Positions 21,101-29,291 of a stretch of 64,000 nt of DNA are shown here, piece after piece. The notes under the pieces are model-generated. The model was not told where the DNA came from and did not search any database. It worked only from the letters and a program-made list of their open reading frames with translations. Each line of letters starts with the position of its first letter. Within the stretch, counting starts at the first letter, position 1. Source of the DNA: Merdicola sp963557785. GTDB taxonomy: Bacteria > Bacillota > Clostridia > TANB77 > CAG-508. The DNA lies in contig CAUWBF010000003.1 in the NCBI GenBank assembly GCA_963557785.1, positions 134,675-198,674 on the forward strand, given 5' to 3'. The translations under genes and the position numbers were made by a program.

Positions 21101-22946
21101 ATATAGGTGTTACTGTTGCTCCTGATATATCTAGAGCATCTTTATATTTGTAACTTGTTTTCATTCCAGTTACTTCTAAACTTTTTACTGTATCTAATAC
21201 TGTAACATCAAATGTTGTTGTTTTTCCTTTGTATGATACTGTTAATGTTTGTGTTCCTGTCTTTGTATTATCATATCCTGAAATCATACTTGTTGTTAAA
21301 CTTGCTTTAGATACTCTGTTTGTGGATTTACGTACTTCATAAACATATGATCCTGTAAGATTTAATTCTTCTTCAGGGTTATATGTTGATTGTGGTAATG
21401 GGTCTACAACTATTGCTACAACTGGATCTGTTACTGTTACATTATATGCTGTTGTTTTTCCTAAATAACTAACTGTTAATGTTTGTGTTGTTGCATTTGT
21501 TTTATCATATCCTGTTATTGTTACACTTCCATTTGAGAATGGAACTGGACTTAATGTTGAACCACTTGTTGTTTTTACTATAACTTGTCCTTGAGTTTTG
21601 TCTAATTCGTCTCCCCATTCATATGCTGTTTTTGCATTTTGTACAGTAATTTCTTTTACTGTATCATTTACCATTATATCAATATCTTTTGTTGCACCTT
21701 CATAAGTTAATGTTATTCTTTGTCTACCTTTATCTAATCCTTCTGTTGTTGTTCCTGTTTTTTCAAAGTTTGCTGAATTTACGTCAGCTATTGTTTCACT
21801 AACTGTTACATTTGTATTAGGTAATGAGATTGGACTTAATACTACACCACTTTTTGTTGTTGGTGTTATTTGAGCTCCTGCTAATTCTATTGTTTCTCCT
21901 TGGTTATATGTTTGTTTTGTTGGTTGTGCAGTTACTTCTATAGAAGCAACTGGATCTGTTACTGTTATAGCGTATTCAATTGGATATGTTACTGAGTCTT
22001 TTGTAAATGTTCCTGTTACTTTTGTATCTCCTACAGATACTTCTGTTTTATCTAATGTGATATCTGAAGATGTACTCATATCTACTGTATCAAATGATCC
22101 ATCTGTATAAGTTATTGTAATTTCTCCACCTGATAATTCTATTGAATCTCCGTGTTCATATGCTACTTTAGTAGGTGTTGTTGTTACAGCTACAGATTGA
22201 ACATTTTTAACATTTTCTGAAGTTACAAATCCGTCATATTTTACATAAGATAAATCTGTAAGTTCTCCATCTGAACCGTCATTTGCTGTATATACTATAT
22301 CCAAACCTGTTTCTGTTCTAGCATTTCCATTAAATGCTATTAAATCTTTTGTTAATGTAGATTCAGTTATATTTTCATCTAACACTGCAAATCTAATATT
22401 ATATAGTGGAATAAATCCATTATATCCTTCTGGTAAATCGTATCCATAATCTCCTAGTAATCCATCATTTACAAAATTTACTGGATTATATGCTTCCATT
22501 GTACTTGCATTTACTGTTATTCTTCCTGTTGATGGATCTATACTTGTTAATGTTTCTGATCCATAATTAGTTGTATAAATATCTGACATTTCTTCTGTCA
22601 TATATTTTCTAATCCTAATTTTAGTAGCTATTTCTGAACCACTTAGTTTATTATAAGAAGAATCTACTAATGCTAATTTACTTGTGTTGTATTTTAATTC
22701 TAAGTCTATAACTGTTGGTAAATAGTCACCTGTGATACCTACTAATAAATAGAAATATCTTACATCTTCTACAGTTTCTATATTACCAGTTCTTCTTAGG
22801 AATAAATAATCTTGATTTTTATCAAGTTCATTTTGTCCCGCTGCATAACTTTTATTTAGTAATATGCTATATGGTGAAAACATATCTGCTAAAATAAAAA
22901 TTATAAGTAAAATTGAAATAAGTTTTGTTTTTACTTGTCCTTTCAT
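15153..22946 (-). CDS. 2597-aa surface protein with 26 Big_3-type Ig repeats, TM helix and cytoplasmic tail
   Basis: The ATG follows GGGAG and lies 20 bases after the dockerin gene, so the two form an operon. Residues 1-35 are a signal peptide or anchor. About residues 40-215 form a cohesin-like beta domain with the string LELKYNTSKLALVD. Then come 26 repeats (my count) of about 80 residues, each opening with a string like PKTAYKFGENLDLNGAKL and ending with a TITVTY strand; they resemble bacterial Ig-like group 3. A Pro/Lys linker (PVKPTKPKKPTKP), an acidic Ser/Asn stretch, one TM helix and a charged tail of about 90 residues close the protein. There is no LPXTG. Family knowledge supports an extracellular stalk or adhesin; ligand and partner are unknown. 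Confidence 0.9.
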   Translation of the reverse strand: MKGQVKTKLISILLIIFILADMFSPYSILLNKSYAAGQNELDKNQDYLFLRRTGNIETVEDVRYFYLLVGITGDYLPTVIDLELKYNTSKLALVDSSYNKLSGSEIATKIRIRKYMTEEMSDIYTTNYGSETLTSIDPSTGRITVNASTMEAYNPVNFVNDGLLGDYGYDLPEGYNGFIPLYNIRFAVLDENITESTLTKDLIAFNGNARTETGLDIVYTANDGSDGELTDLSYVKYDGFVTSENVKNVQSVAVTTTPTKVAYEHGDSIELSGGEITITYTDGSFDTVDMSTSSDITLDKTEVSVGDTKVTGTFTKDSVTYPIEYAITVTDPVASIEVTAQPTKQTYNQGETIELAGAQITPTTKSGVVLSPISLPNTNVTVSETIADVNSANFEKTGTTTEGLDKGRQRITLTYEGATKDIDIMVNDTVKEITVQNAKTAYEWGDELDKTQGQVIVKTTSGSTLSPVPFSNGSVTITGYDKTNATTQTLTVSYLGKTTAYNVTVTDPVVAIVVDPLPQSTYNPEEELNLTGSYVYEVRKSTNRVSKASLTTSMISGYDNTKTGTQTLTVSYKGKTTTFDVTVLDTVKSLEVTGMKTSYKYKDALDISGATVTPILYSGAKGTPVTLTQSMIVSTFNSNVIGDQDITVEYDGVQTKVTVNVADVVSSITVKTTPKTRYAYGDSLDVSNGVITVNWASGAASTEETITASMVKESDGSNFNSNVTFPDGQTTVTKPLTIHYGGETTTYNVTIVNEITGISIKTAPKQEYNVNDTLDVSNGEITITRQVGTEDKAIESSWVSGFNSSAEARNQTLTVTYTENDVTKTTTYNVNIADQVKAIEVTSQPTKKEYGWGEELDLTGAKLKVTYGSGNQTIDITRDMITNYNKEQTGAQDLVVSYQGKTATVTVDVTVVDKLVSIAMETNPQQEYKINGSLNKNGTILITRQSGATESKSLGDSGVTITGFDSSAEVKNQRLTVTYKETYSESFETAETHYDINIIDKITAISVTTMPKTEYNYGDIFTTTGGKVTLTKESGATEVIDLSDCNIDGYSATILGNQTINVTYTRDGVTKGCTYQVKVNDYVDRIEVTAPTKTNYGYGDALVLDGGSVKKIMASGAETTVDLTDAAVTIPNKDTITKQIGTVPVTVEYAGKTETFNITITDEIESVTLVNDIKKEYKFGESFDANGAYYVIKSKANPNGSEKQITSSMVQGFDSSTLTESEPSGSRTLTINVVEGYSFNYQYTVNDYVTGIELVPPTKTRYSYTNNTDAKLDITGGSVKKIMASGADVLAIGLSATGVTYTEYTPNRLGKQIITVSYANFEKQFTVDVRDELVSIELIGTPKQNYIYGDNFDANGAQVKVNYLSKSETIALTNDMVGNDFYTSGSNALTNGTPRTATISYSYADGDDPIKTSTTTFTYTVADQVEDIVLTEPIKKTYYYGLLENLDLAGGTVQKIMKSGITQPIVDLSNSEVEVTGYIARPSNLGTQTITVKYAGITKTFEIEVKDRLEGIAIIGTPKTAYRWGDPIELNGAKLSIDRLKNDEEITLTANDFDGFSTTSLTAEGTTRTATVTKIEDGVEKTASFNYTVSDYIKEIASLKKPTKQTYYLNDAASEFDISDGYLVITMASGTPASDIALTDSRVTVTGFDASSTGTKAINIEITNEKGEKLTTSYNIEVKDRLESVALVGTPKTAYKFGENLDLNGTKLKVSKLSGDTIVSITDDMISGFTSTQLTTAGNPRTVTIKYTYDGVEKTASFNYTVEDYISAVTLNEPSDKTYYLGEELDLSDASLSITMASATPVADIDLTDSRVTVTGYNKNQLGTQTITVTYEGFDNTFDVEVKDRLESVALVGIPKTAYKFGENLDLKGAKLGITKLSGYEEIAITEDMITGFITTQLTAEGTTRDATISYTFDGVTKTDKFEYTVEDYIIGATLVAPSKVEYNYGSNLDLTDSYFRITMKSGNSAEDVYLTDSRVTITGYNKNQLGAQTVTAEYAGFSSDFGVVVVDKVKDVTFTIDSIAAKDYKYGSSLDLSNATALVENLSGETKTVQINNSMITGYNPTKLGKQEITVNVEGFTKKIEVNVIDYVTGIELTAPNKALYIVKEELDLTGGSLKVTMASGAQETKALTSSMVSGYDKTKLGNQTVKVTYEGFNKNFVVQVVDKLAEVRMESLPKTQYKYGESLDLTGAKLRVTNESDAYEIIDVTSSMVSGYNPNKLGEQIITVTYNDGEETKTTTFPVMVEDYVKEVVFTKPEKTEYRYGEELDLTGAKFTEMLASGKVNKVVYVTPEMVTKFNNKVVGKQTLTAMYGDTPGEFQVSVIDDILSMAINSLPNKVEYIKGESIELAGGKITIIKDSGVYNFDITNDMISGFDPNKVGAQIITVKYQGLEAQLTVVVKEVVVEEPEEEKPVKPTKPKKPTKPVSNSTETVVEDVIGGIEDNISEEDTNSNASENKDKENNNDINKDVTLGEKAENADGNNEANSSTIVKTVTISGLGIVALVALVFILKRKNNVKVYEEDEDELILVGKERLDEDEKVIDISKYVQNAPDKNIVVVLDKNISKKLDKETLKIKLDSEELETIVEYEDGEFEIRIEK

Positions 22947-22966
22947 TTTTTTATCTCCCTTTCTTT

Positions 22967-24424
22967 TTAATTTGTTGTCTCTATTGTTTTGCTCTTACCA
23001 TAGTTCTTAAGTAAAATACTATAGTCAGTAGCTTTTATAGTTCCATCTTCTATAAAATCGTATTTTATATTGTACTCTGATGTTTTATCGGTCTTACCAT
23101 ATACCTTTAATATTGCACTTTGATCTGTCGCTTTTATAATTCCATCTTTATTTACATCTCCTGCTACTATTTGTTTTGTTCCTATAGATGTTGTATGTTG
23201 TTGGTATATTTCAACGCCTTTTACAATGTAGTCTAAGTATCCAGGTTTATCAATCAAAATATCATATTTTCCTGTAGGTAATACTACTTGAAATATTCCA
23301 TCTGTTTCTGTTTCAACCTGTGCTGCCATTTCATATTCATCCAGTTCTGTACTATTTGTATTTTTCCAATCTATATATTGGTCTGATCTAAATATCTTTA
23401 TGGTTGCTGTATGTGTTCCTGTTGTATTTACTGTTCTTACCATTCCTTGAACGAATCCACCTTGTTTTTCTACAGTTATTTTATATGTTTGTGTTGATTT
23501 TCCATCTTCTGCCGTTACTAAAATTTCTATCTCTGTAGTATTAGACATTTCACTCATACCTCGTAATGTTACTACTTTTCCTGTAGTTACATCTACTTCT
23601 TCGCCATTAATTGTTATTGTAGATGTTGGTTCTTCTGGTGTTGGTAATATGGTTATTTCTGTTTTATCTGCATTTATTTGTATTGTGTATTCACATTTAT
23701 CTCTGTTAAAATCTGTTATTTCTTTTAAATCTGTTGTTAAATTACTAAGTTTTGCGTTTGTTGATACTAGATTTTGTGTAAATTTAAATAGTTTTTGATT
23801 TTCATAATAGTCATATTGGTTTGCCATTACTTTTATACCTGTTTTTGGGCTGGCTGTTTCTGATGTTTTTAATGTTATTGCATCTTCAGCAAGTGTTTTT
23901 GAAGTTGACCTAAAACTCATTTTTCCTATTAGTACATCCTCTGTTGTAGAATCTAGTACTTTTCCTATACCTTCTTTTTCTACTATATATTGGTTGTCCG
24001 AATCTGAATTATTTAGAAGGCTAGCCATAAATAGCATACTTGAATTATCTTCTGATATTCCTAATGCATCCATATGATTTTCTAGTCCATTTTCAAATTC
24101 AAAATATTCTAGGTTATCATCTGTATAGCTATTGTCTACTAAACTTGATGGTTGTAGTACTGTTTCATCAAAACTTAATCTAAATGTAAAACCGGTTGTT
24201 TCTAGTCCATGTGCCCATAGTTGCATTATTACTTGATAGTCTGCTCCTTCTATTTCGTTTACTCTTATCGCTCTTAGTTCTAAATACTGACTGTCAGTAG
24301 GCTCCAAAATAATCGGATCTTCTAGGCTAGAAGAATATACTTCTTGATTCATAGCTAATATGAAAGAAATTAGCATAATCAGCATGATACATACTAGTTT
24401 CTTTATTTGTTCTTTCAAACTCAA
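22967..24424 (-). CDS. Exported cohesin-like protein with C-terminal dockerin
   Basis: This 485-aa protein uses a TTG start, with GGGAGG 10 bases upstream; the ATG beside GGGAGG reaches a stop after four codons. A signal peptide spans about residues 10-30. A cohesin/CBM-like beta domain (about 35-200) contains TGFTFRLSFDETVLQPSSLV. A cadherin-like beta-sandwich domain (about 225-325) and a carboxypeptidase-regulatory/SpaA-like domain (about 327-410) follow. The end (about 415-478) is a dockerin with two F-hand repeats, DVNKDGIIKATD and DFIEDGTIKATD; the second lacks the usual Asn/Asp at its third position. Dockerins bind cohesins and mediate protein assembly. No cellulase is nearby. The downstream giant protein has a cohesin-like N-terminus, so a pair is possible but unproven. 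Confidence 0.85.
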   Translation of the reverse strand: MSLKEQIKKLVCIMLIMLISFILAMNQEVYSSSLEDPIILEPTDSQYLELRAIRVNEIEGADYQVIMQLWAHGLETTGFTFRLSFDETVLQPSSLVDNSYTDDNLEYFEFENGLENHMDALGISEDNSSMLFMASLLNNSDSDNQYIVEKEGIGKVLDSTTEDVLIGKMSFRSTSKTLAEDAITLKTSETASPKTGIKVMANQYDYYENQKLFKFTQNLVSTNAKLSNLTTDLKEITDFNRDKCEYTIQINADKTEITILPTPEEPTSTITINGEEVDVTTGKVVTLRGMSEMSNTTEIEILVTAEDGKSTQTYKITVEKQGGFVQGMVRTVNTTGTHTATIKIFRSDQYIDWKNTNSTELDEYEMAAQVETETDGIFQVVLPTGKYDILIDKPGYLDYIVKGVEIYQQHTTSIGTKQIVAGDVNKDGIIKATDQSAILKVYGKTDKTSEYNIKYDFIEDGTIKATDYSILLKNYGKSKTIETTN

Positions 24425-24526
24425 AATATATTCATCCTCCCTTCATCTTTTGTGATGCCCTTGCCTATTGGCAGTGCTTTATTTTTTATATTATTTTGTA
24501 CATAATTTGCACATTTAGTTAGTTTT

Positions 24527-24554
24527 ATTATAGCTACGCTTTATAAATAGTCAA
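24527..24554 (-). promoter_or_regulatory. Sigma-A promoter of the dockerin / Big_3-repeat operon
   Basis: On the minus strand TTGACT is followed by a 16-base spacer and TATAAT. Confidence 0.7.
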
Positions 24555-24717
24555 TTACAGTATTTTTATACTTTTTATACAATTTTTTAGGGATTTACTG
24601 TATTTGCATAATTTTTTCATTTCAATTAAGTTTAAATTACATGTTAATGACACAATTTTTTACATTTTTTTATAAATTTCCTCGAAACGCTAATTTTCCG
24701 TAAATTTTGGCATAAAA

Positions 24718-24747
24718 AAACAAGCGTATTTTTATATACGCTTGTTT
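24718..24747 (-). terminator. Terminator of aspS
   Basis: A 12-bp perfect stem with a 6-base loop is followed by seven T on the minus strand, 12 bases after the aspS stop. Confidence 0.85.
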
Positions 24748-24758
24748 CAATTTTTATT

Positions 24759-26516
24759 TTATTTTTCTTCTATATCTAATTTTATATGTACATCTTTTAA
24801 TTGTTGTTCTGTAACCCTTGAAGGTGCTCTCATAAGTAGGTCTCTAGCTTTTTTATTTTTTGGAAATGCTATAACTTCTCTTAAATTTTCTTCTCCTGCT
24901 ATTAACATTATCATTCTATCAATTCCAGGTGCTGCACCCGCATGTGGCGGAGTTCCGTACTGAAATGCGTTATATAGTGCTCCAAATCTTTCTTTTACAT
25001 CTTCTTCTTTATATCCTGCAATTTCAAATGCTTTAACCATCAATTCTGGATCATGATTTCTAACTGCTCCTGATGCCATTTCATATCCATTACATACTAA
25101 GTCGTATTGATATGCTAGTATATCTAGTGGATTTTTTGTTTCTAATGCTTCCATTCCTCCTTGTGGCATTGAGAATGGATTATGGTTAAAATCTATTGTT
25201 CCTTCGTCTGATAATTCATACATAGGAAAATCTACTATAAAGCAGAATTTATATACATCTTTTTCTATTAATTCTAATCTTTTTCCTAATTCTATTCTAA
25301 CTTGTCCAGCTATTTTTTGTGCTGTTTCAAATTCATCTGCAATAAAGAAAATAGAATCCCCTTTATTAAGCCCACAATCGTTTTCTAAGGCATTTTTTAT
25401 TTCATCTGTAATAAATTTTGCTATACCTCCTTGAACGCTTCCATCATCCTCTATTTTTGTCCAAGCAAGTCCTTTTGCTCCTACTTCTTCTACAGCAAAT
25501 TCTGTCATTCTATCGAAGAATTTTCTTCCTTGTTTTGCTCCGTCTGGTACAATTATAATTTTTACTGTTTTATCTTTAAAACTATTAAATTCTGAATCTT
25601 TAAAATATTTAGTCGCATCCTGTATAATTAATGGATTTCTTAAGTCTGGTTTATCTATTCCGTATTTTTCCATAGCTTCTCTATATGGTATTCTTATAAA
25701 TGGTCCTTCATCTACTTTACTTGTAGTAAATTTTTTGAATATATATGGAACAACTTCTTCTATTACTTTAAATACATCTTCTTGTTCAGCATAGCACATT
25801 TCAAAGTCTAATTGATAGAATTCTCCTGGTGCTCTATCTGCTCTAGGATCTTCATCTCTAAAACATGGTGCTATTTGATAATATTTATCAAATCCAGATA
25901 CCATAAGTAATTGTTTAAATTGTTGTGGTGCTTGTGGTAATGCATAAAATTCTCCTGGATGTAATCTACTTGGTACTAAGAAGTCTCTTGCTCCTTCTGG
26001 TGAAGAGTTTGCAAGTATTGGAGTTTGTATTTCTGCAAATCCTAATTCATCCATTTTGTCTCTAAATGCTTTTAATATTTTAGATCTTAATAATATGTTG
26101 TTATGTAGCTTTTCGTTTCTTAAATCTAAAAATCTATATTCTAATCTTAAGTCTTCTCTAACTTCTTGATTAGAGTTTATTTCAAATGGTAACACATTTT
26201 TACATTTTCCTAATATTTCTACATTAGTTGCTGCAATTTCTATATCCCCTGTTGATATATTTGGATTTTTATTTGTTCTTTCCACAACTTTTCCACTTAC
26301 GCATATGCTTGTTTCAGTAGTAATATCTTTCACTTGTTTTTGTAGCTCTTCGTCATTTGAAATTACTATTTGTGTTATTCCAAATTGATCTCTTAAATCT
26401 ATAAATTCCATTCCACCTAGATTTCTTATTTTTTGTACCCATCCAGATAATCTTATTTCTTTTCCTATATCTTCCTTTGTTAATTCTCCACAATTATGAG
26501 TTCTATATTTATTCAT
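24759..26516 (-). CDS. aspS: Aspartyl-tRNA synthetase
   Basis: This class II enzyme charges tRNA-Asp with aspartate in the cytoplasm. The 585-aa protein has the N-terminal OB-fold anticodon domain (GKEIRLSGWVQ), class II motif 2 (FRDEDPRADR), a GAD insertion, and motif 3 near the end (GAAPGIDR). Length is normal for the bacterial form. An upstream in-frame ATG at 26531 overlaps GGAGG, which is the ribosome site for the ATG at 26516, so I chose the latter. It is followed by its own terminator. No T-box leader is visible in the short upstream gap. Whether it is the discriminating or non-discriminating type cannot be settled by eye. Confidence 0.97.
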   Translation of the reverse strand: MNKYRTHNCGELTKEDIGKEIRLSGWVQKIRNLGGMEFIDLRDQFGITQIVISNDEELQKQVKDITTETSICVSGKVVERTNKNPNISTGDIEIAATNVEILGKCKNVLPFEINSNQEVREDLRLEYRFLDLRNEKLHNNILLRSKILKAFRDKMDELGFAEIQTPILANSSPEGARDFLVPSRLHPGEFYALPQAPQQFKQLLMVSGFDKYYQIAPCFRDEDPRADRAPGEFYQLDFEMCYAEQEDVFKVIEEVVPYIFKKFTTSKVDEGPFIRIPYREAMEKYGIDKPDLRNPLIIQDATKYFKDSEFNSFKDKTVKIIIVPDGAKQGRKFFDRMTEFAVEEVGAKGLAWTKIEDDGSVQGGIAKFITDEIKNALENDCGLNKGDSIFFIADEFETAQKIAGQVRIELGKRLELIEKDVYKFCFIVDFPMYELSDEGTIDFNHNPFSMPQGGMEALETKNPLDILAYQYDLVCNGYEMASGAVRNHDPELMVKAFEIAGYKEEDVKERFGALYNAFQYGTPPHAGAAPGIDRMIMLIAGEENLREVIAFPKNKKARDLLMRAPSRVTEQQLKDVHIKLDIEEK

Positions 26517-26543
26517 ATTTATTTCCTCCATATATTTGGTAAA

Positions 26544-26570
26544 TGAGGTAAAAAATTGCTTTTTACCTCA
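26544..26570. terminator. Hairpin between the 137-aa unknown gene and aspS
   Basis: TGAGGTAAAAA and its exact complement flank a 5-base loop. It probably ends the transcript of the 26612-27025 gene, although the T-tract lies within the stem and loop rather than after it. Confidence 0.45.
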
Positions 26571-26611
26571 TCTCCAGTTTGTCTTACTTTTCGATTTCTT
26601 GGACCTATTTG

Positions 26612-27025
26612 TTAGTCACCATCATAATGGTATCCACCGTAGTAGAAGTCTGTAATGTGCTGATTATTAAGTTGCTCTAAGCATATTTGGATTTCTGCTT
26701 CATTCATGAAACTCGTAAATAATAATTGCTTATTATCTCTTCGAATCATTCCAACTTCTGCTTCTTCGCCACCAATCTTTCTTATTACCTTATAGTCCTT
26801 CTGCTTCGTTTCTTTGGCTACGAATTCCTCTTTTGCTACTGCACAAACTTCTAAAAATTCTGTGAGCTTCTTTGTAAGAGTCTCTAACTCTTTTCTTTGC
26901 TCGTTGCTTAGATTGTTTAAAGCTGCCCAGTCGCAGGTAGGTTTTCCATCTGGGTTTATCTTTACCCCTCCTAATGGAATTCCGTCCCGGTAAATCGTTG
27001 CTTGAATGTTTTTTAGTTCTAACAT
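26612..27025 (-). CDS. Unknown 137-aa protein with higher-GC codon use
   Basis: I do not recognise the family. An AGGAGG 7 bases upstream decides the start MLELKN at 27025; the longer ORF starting at 27055 overlaps the ribosome site. The protein is soluble, with a short N-terminal beta segment (IQATIYRDGIPLGGVKINPD), a charged helix (about residues 30-65) and a Tyr/Gly-rich end (FYYGGYHYDGD). Codons such as CGG, GGC, GCC, ACG and CAG are used more than in neighbouring genes, which suggests a different history. It has its own consensus promoter and stands alone between proS and aspS. Two other small genes here share this signature. Confidence 0.75.
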   Translation of the reverse strand: MLELKNIQATIYRDGIPLGGVKINPDGKPTCDWAALNNLSNEQRKELETLTKKLTEFLEVCAVAKEEFVAKETKQKDYKVIRKIGGEEAEVGMIRRDNKQLLFTSFMNEAEIQICLEQLNNQHITDFYYGGYHYDGD

Positions 27026-27069
27026 ACATCGTCCTCCTATAGAATGTCTTGACATCGGTTACCGTAATC

Positions 27070-27098
27070 ATTATACATTCTTATAGAATAAAAGTCAA
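27070..27098 (-). promoter_or_regulatory. Sigma-A promoter of the 137-aa unknown gene
   Basis: The minus strand reads TTGACT, a 17-base spacer, then TATAAT. The leader holds two short palindromes, CGGTTACCG and TGTCTTGACA (27045-27064), that could be operators. Confidence 0.8.
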
Positions 27099-27104
27099 AG
27101 CATT

Positions 27105-28547
27105 TTAGTATTGTCTGCCCCATATTACAAACTTTTGGGCTGGTTTACCACAGCAAACACATTTATCTGACACATTTTCTTGTTCGAATGGTATGCATCT
27201 TGATTTTGCTCCTGTTAGTTCATGTATTTTTTCTTCGCATTCATTATCTCCACACCACATAGCTTTTACATATCCTTGGTTTTCTCTTAAATTTCTTTCA
27301 AACTCTTCTAGATTTGTAGCTACTGTTGTTCTATTTTTTACGTTTTCTTTGCATTCTTCAAACATATTTTGTTGTATATCATTTAATATGTCGTTTAGTT
27401 TTTCTTCTATTTCATCTAAACTTATTGTTATTTTTTCTGATGTGTCACGTCTTACTACAACGCATACATTATTTTCTATGTCTCTTGGTCCAATTTCTAT
27501 TCTTGTTGGTACACCTTTCATTTCCCAATCGTTGAATTTATATCCTGGCGTATATTGGTCTCTTAAATCTATTTCCATTCTATATTTAGATTTTAGTTTT
27601 TCATATATTTCTGTTGCTTTTTCTTTTACTCCTGGTTTGTTTGATGCAACTGGAACTATAACAGATTGTATTGGTGCTACTTTTGGTGGCAATTTTAATC
27701 CTCTATTATCTCCATGAGCCATTATAACTGCGCCTATAAGTCTAGTGCTTATTCCCCAAGATGTTTGGTAAGCATATTCTTCTTTTCCTTCTCTGTTTTG
27801 GAATTTTATATCAAATGGTTTTGAGAAGTTTTGGCCAAAATAATGTGATGTACCCCCTTGTAATGCTCTTCCATCATGCATTAATGTTTCTACTGTGTAT
27901 GTGGCATCTGCTCCCGCAAATTGTTCTAATGGTGTTTTTCTTCCCTTTAATACTGGTATTGCTAATAAATTTTCTATTACATCTGCATATACATTTAGCA
28001 TTTCTAATGTGAAGTTTTGTGCTTCTTCTGCTGTCTCATGAATTGTGTGTCCTTCTTGCCATAAGAATTCTCTTGAACGTAAGAATGGTCTTGTTTCTTT
28101 TTCCCATCTTAGCACATTACACCATTGATTATATAGATATGGTAGTTCTCTCCATGAACTTAACCATTTTGAATACATTGTAGAGAATATTGTTTCTGAT
28201 GTTGGTCTTACACATAATCTTTCCTCTAGCTTTTCTCCTCCACCTGTTGTAACCCATGCAACTTCGGGTGCGAATCCTTCTACGTGATCTTTTTCTTTAT
28301 TTAATAGGTTTTCTGGTATTAGAACTGGCATAGATAAGTTTTTTACACCATGTTCTTTGAATTTTGCATCTGCATATTTTTGTATATTTTCCCATATTGC
28401 ATATCCATATGGTCTTATTGTTATAAATCCTTTTACATCTGTATAATCTGCAAGCTCTGCTTTAAGTACTATATCTGTATACCATTTAGCAAAGTCGTCT
28501 TCTATATTTGTTATTTCTTTTACAAATTCTTTATTTTTATCTCCCAT
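27105..28547 (-). CDS. proS: Prolyl-tRNA synthetase, short (archaeal/eukaryote-like) type
   Basis: It charges tRNA-Pro with proline. At 480 aa it matches the type without the bacterial editing insertion, which occurs in many Clostridia. Class II motif 2 appears around RPTSETIFSTMYSKW and WEKETRPFLRSREFLWQEGH. The C-terminal zinc-binding region carries paired cysteines (CGDNECEEK and CVCCGKPAQK) and the protein ends in Tyr, as typical. It starts 26 bases after scpB with AGGAGG upstream, so the two are probably co-transcribed. Confidence 0.96.
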   Translation of the reverse strand: MGDKNKEFVKEITNIEDDFAKWYTDIVLKAELADYTDVKGFITIRPYGYAIWENIQKYADAKFKEHGVKNLSMPVLIPENLLNKEKDHVEGFAPEVAWVTTGGGEKLEERLCVRPTSETIFSTMYSKWLSSWRELPYLYNQWCNVLRWEKETRPFLRSREFLWQEGHTIHETAEEAQNFTLEMLNVYADVIENLLAIPVLKGRKTPLEQFAGADATYTVETLMHDGRALQGGTSHYFGQNFSKPFDIKFQNREGKEEYAYQTSWGISTRLIGAVIMAHGDNRGLKLPPKVAPIQSVIVPVASNKPGVKEKATEIYEKLKSKYRMEIDLRDQYTPGYKFNDWEMKGVPTRIEIGPRDIENNVCVVVRRDTSEKITISLDEIEEKLNDILNDIQQNMFEECKENVKNRTTVATNLEEFERNLRENQGYVKAMWCGDNECEEKIHELTGAKSRCIPFEQENVSDKCVCCGKPAQKFVIWGRQY

Positions 28548-28573
28548 TATATTTTCCTCCTATTTTAGATATA

Positions 28574-29182
28574 CTAGTTTTGTTCTTCATTATTTTCTAC
28601 ATTTTCCCTTTCGGGCATAGGAGCCTCAGGTTTTAAATCATCTATAACTATTTGTTCATTTTCATCTATTTTATATTTTGGAAGTTCTGGTAATTCTTCT
28701 AAACTTGAATATCCAAATTTCTTTAGAAAATCATTTGTCGTTCTATATGTAGTTGGTCTTCCTGGTGCATCCATTCTTCCTGCTTCTTCTATTAGTCCAT
28801 ACTCTAATAACTTGTATATTGTTCCATCACACCCAACTCCACGTATACTTTCTATTTCTGCTCTTGTTATTTTTGGATTGTATGCTATTATTGCTAATGT
28901 TTCTAATGCTGCATTTGATAAATTTGGTTTTGTTCTTTTATCTATAACAGGATATATATACTCACTATATTCTTTTTTAGAGCACATTTGAAAGCCATCA
29001 TTAACTTTTATTATTTCGATTCCACTATCTTCAGATTTAAAATCTGCTATTAGACTTTCTAGTATAGTCATTGTTTCATCTTTTCCAAGTTCTAATGCTG
29101 ACATTATTTCATTTAACTTTACTTCTCTTCCTGCTGCAAATAATATTGATTGTATTATTGCTTTTGATTTATTTAGTTCCAT
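28574..29182 (-). CDS. scpB: Segregation and condensation protein B
   Basis: ScpB is the winged-helix kleisin partner that works with ScpA and SMC in chromosome condensation and segregation. This 202-aa protein has the two winged-helix domains, with the conserved core TLAIIAYNPKITRAEIESIRG (split here as TLAIIAYNP and ITRAEIESIRG) and GRPTTYRTTNDFLKKFG. The C-terminal 40 residues are acidic and disordered. The usual partner scpA is not in the window. It precedes proS in an apparent operon. Confidence 0.95.
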   Translation of the reverse strand: MELNKSKAIIQSILFAAGREVKLNEIMSALELGKDETMTILESLIADFKSEDSGIEIIKVNDGFQMCSKKEYSEYIYPVIDKRTKPNLSNAALETLAIIAYNPKITRAEIESIRGVGCDGTIYKLLEYGLIEEAGRMDAPGRPTTYRTTNDFLKKFGYSSLEELPELPKYKIDENEQIVIDDLKPEAPMPERENVENNEEQN

Positions 29183-29217
29183 ATATACCCCTACTTTTTT
29201 TAAAAAATCTTATTATA

Positions 29218-29245
29218 TTATTACACGAATTCCCATTTCTGTCAA
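29218..29245 (-). promoter_or_regulatory. Promoter of scpB-proS
   Basis: Consensus TTGACA is followed by a 16-base spacer and TAATAA on the minus strand. Confidence 0.6.
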
Positions 29246-29291
29246 TGTTTCGGCTATTTTTATGCTATGAAATTTATATCTTTTTAAATGC

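Larger units (their letters stand above)
24425..24758. other. Intergenic region upstream of the dockerin operon
   Basis: It carries the operon promoter (24527-24554), a 5' leader of about 95 bases with two small hairpins just before the ribosome site (TGCC-AATA-GGCA and CATC-loop-GATG), and the aspS terminator (24718-24747). I see no known riboswitch signature. Confidence 0.6.

Noticed and set aside
24425..24520. c-di-GMP riboswitch before the dockerin operon
   Set aside because: Two small hairpins exist, but no known conserved core could be matched.
26517..26611. T-box leader of aspS
   Set aside because: The gap is too short and no T-box sequence is visible.
26790..27071. 93-aa ORF overlapping the 137-aa unknown gene
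   Set aside because: The promoter spacing and the AGGAGG fit the start at 27025; this frame is basic and lacks a natural composition.
27193..27717. 174-aa plus-strand ORF inside proS
   Set aside because: It is a shadow of proS, hydrophobic by codon complement, without a ribosome site.
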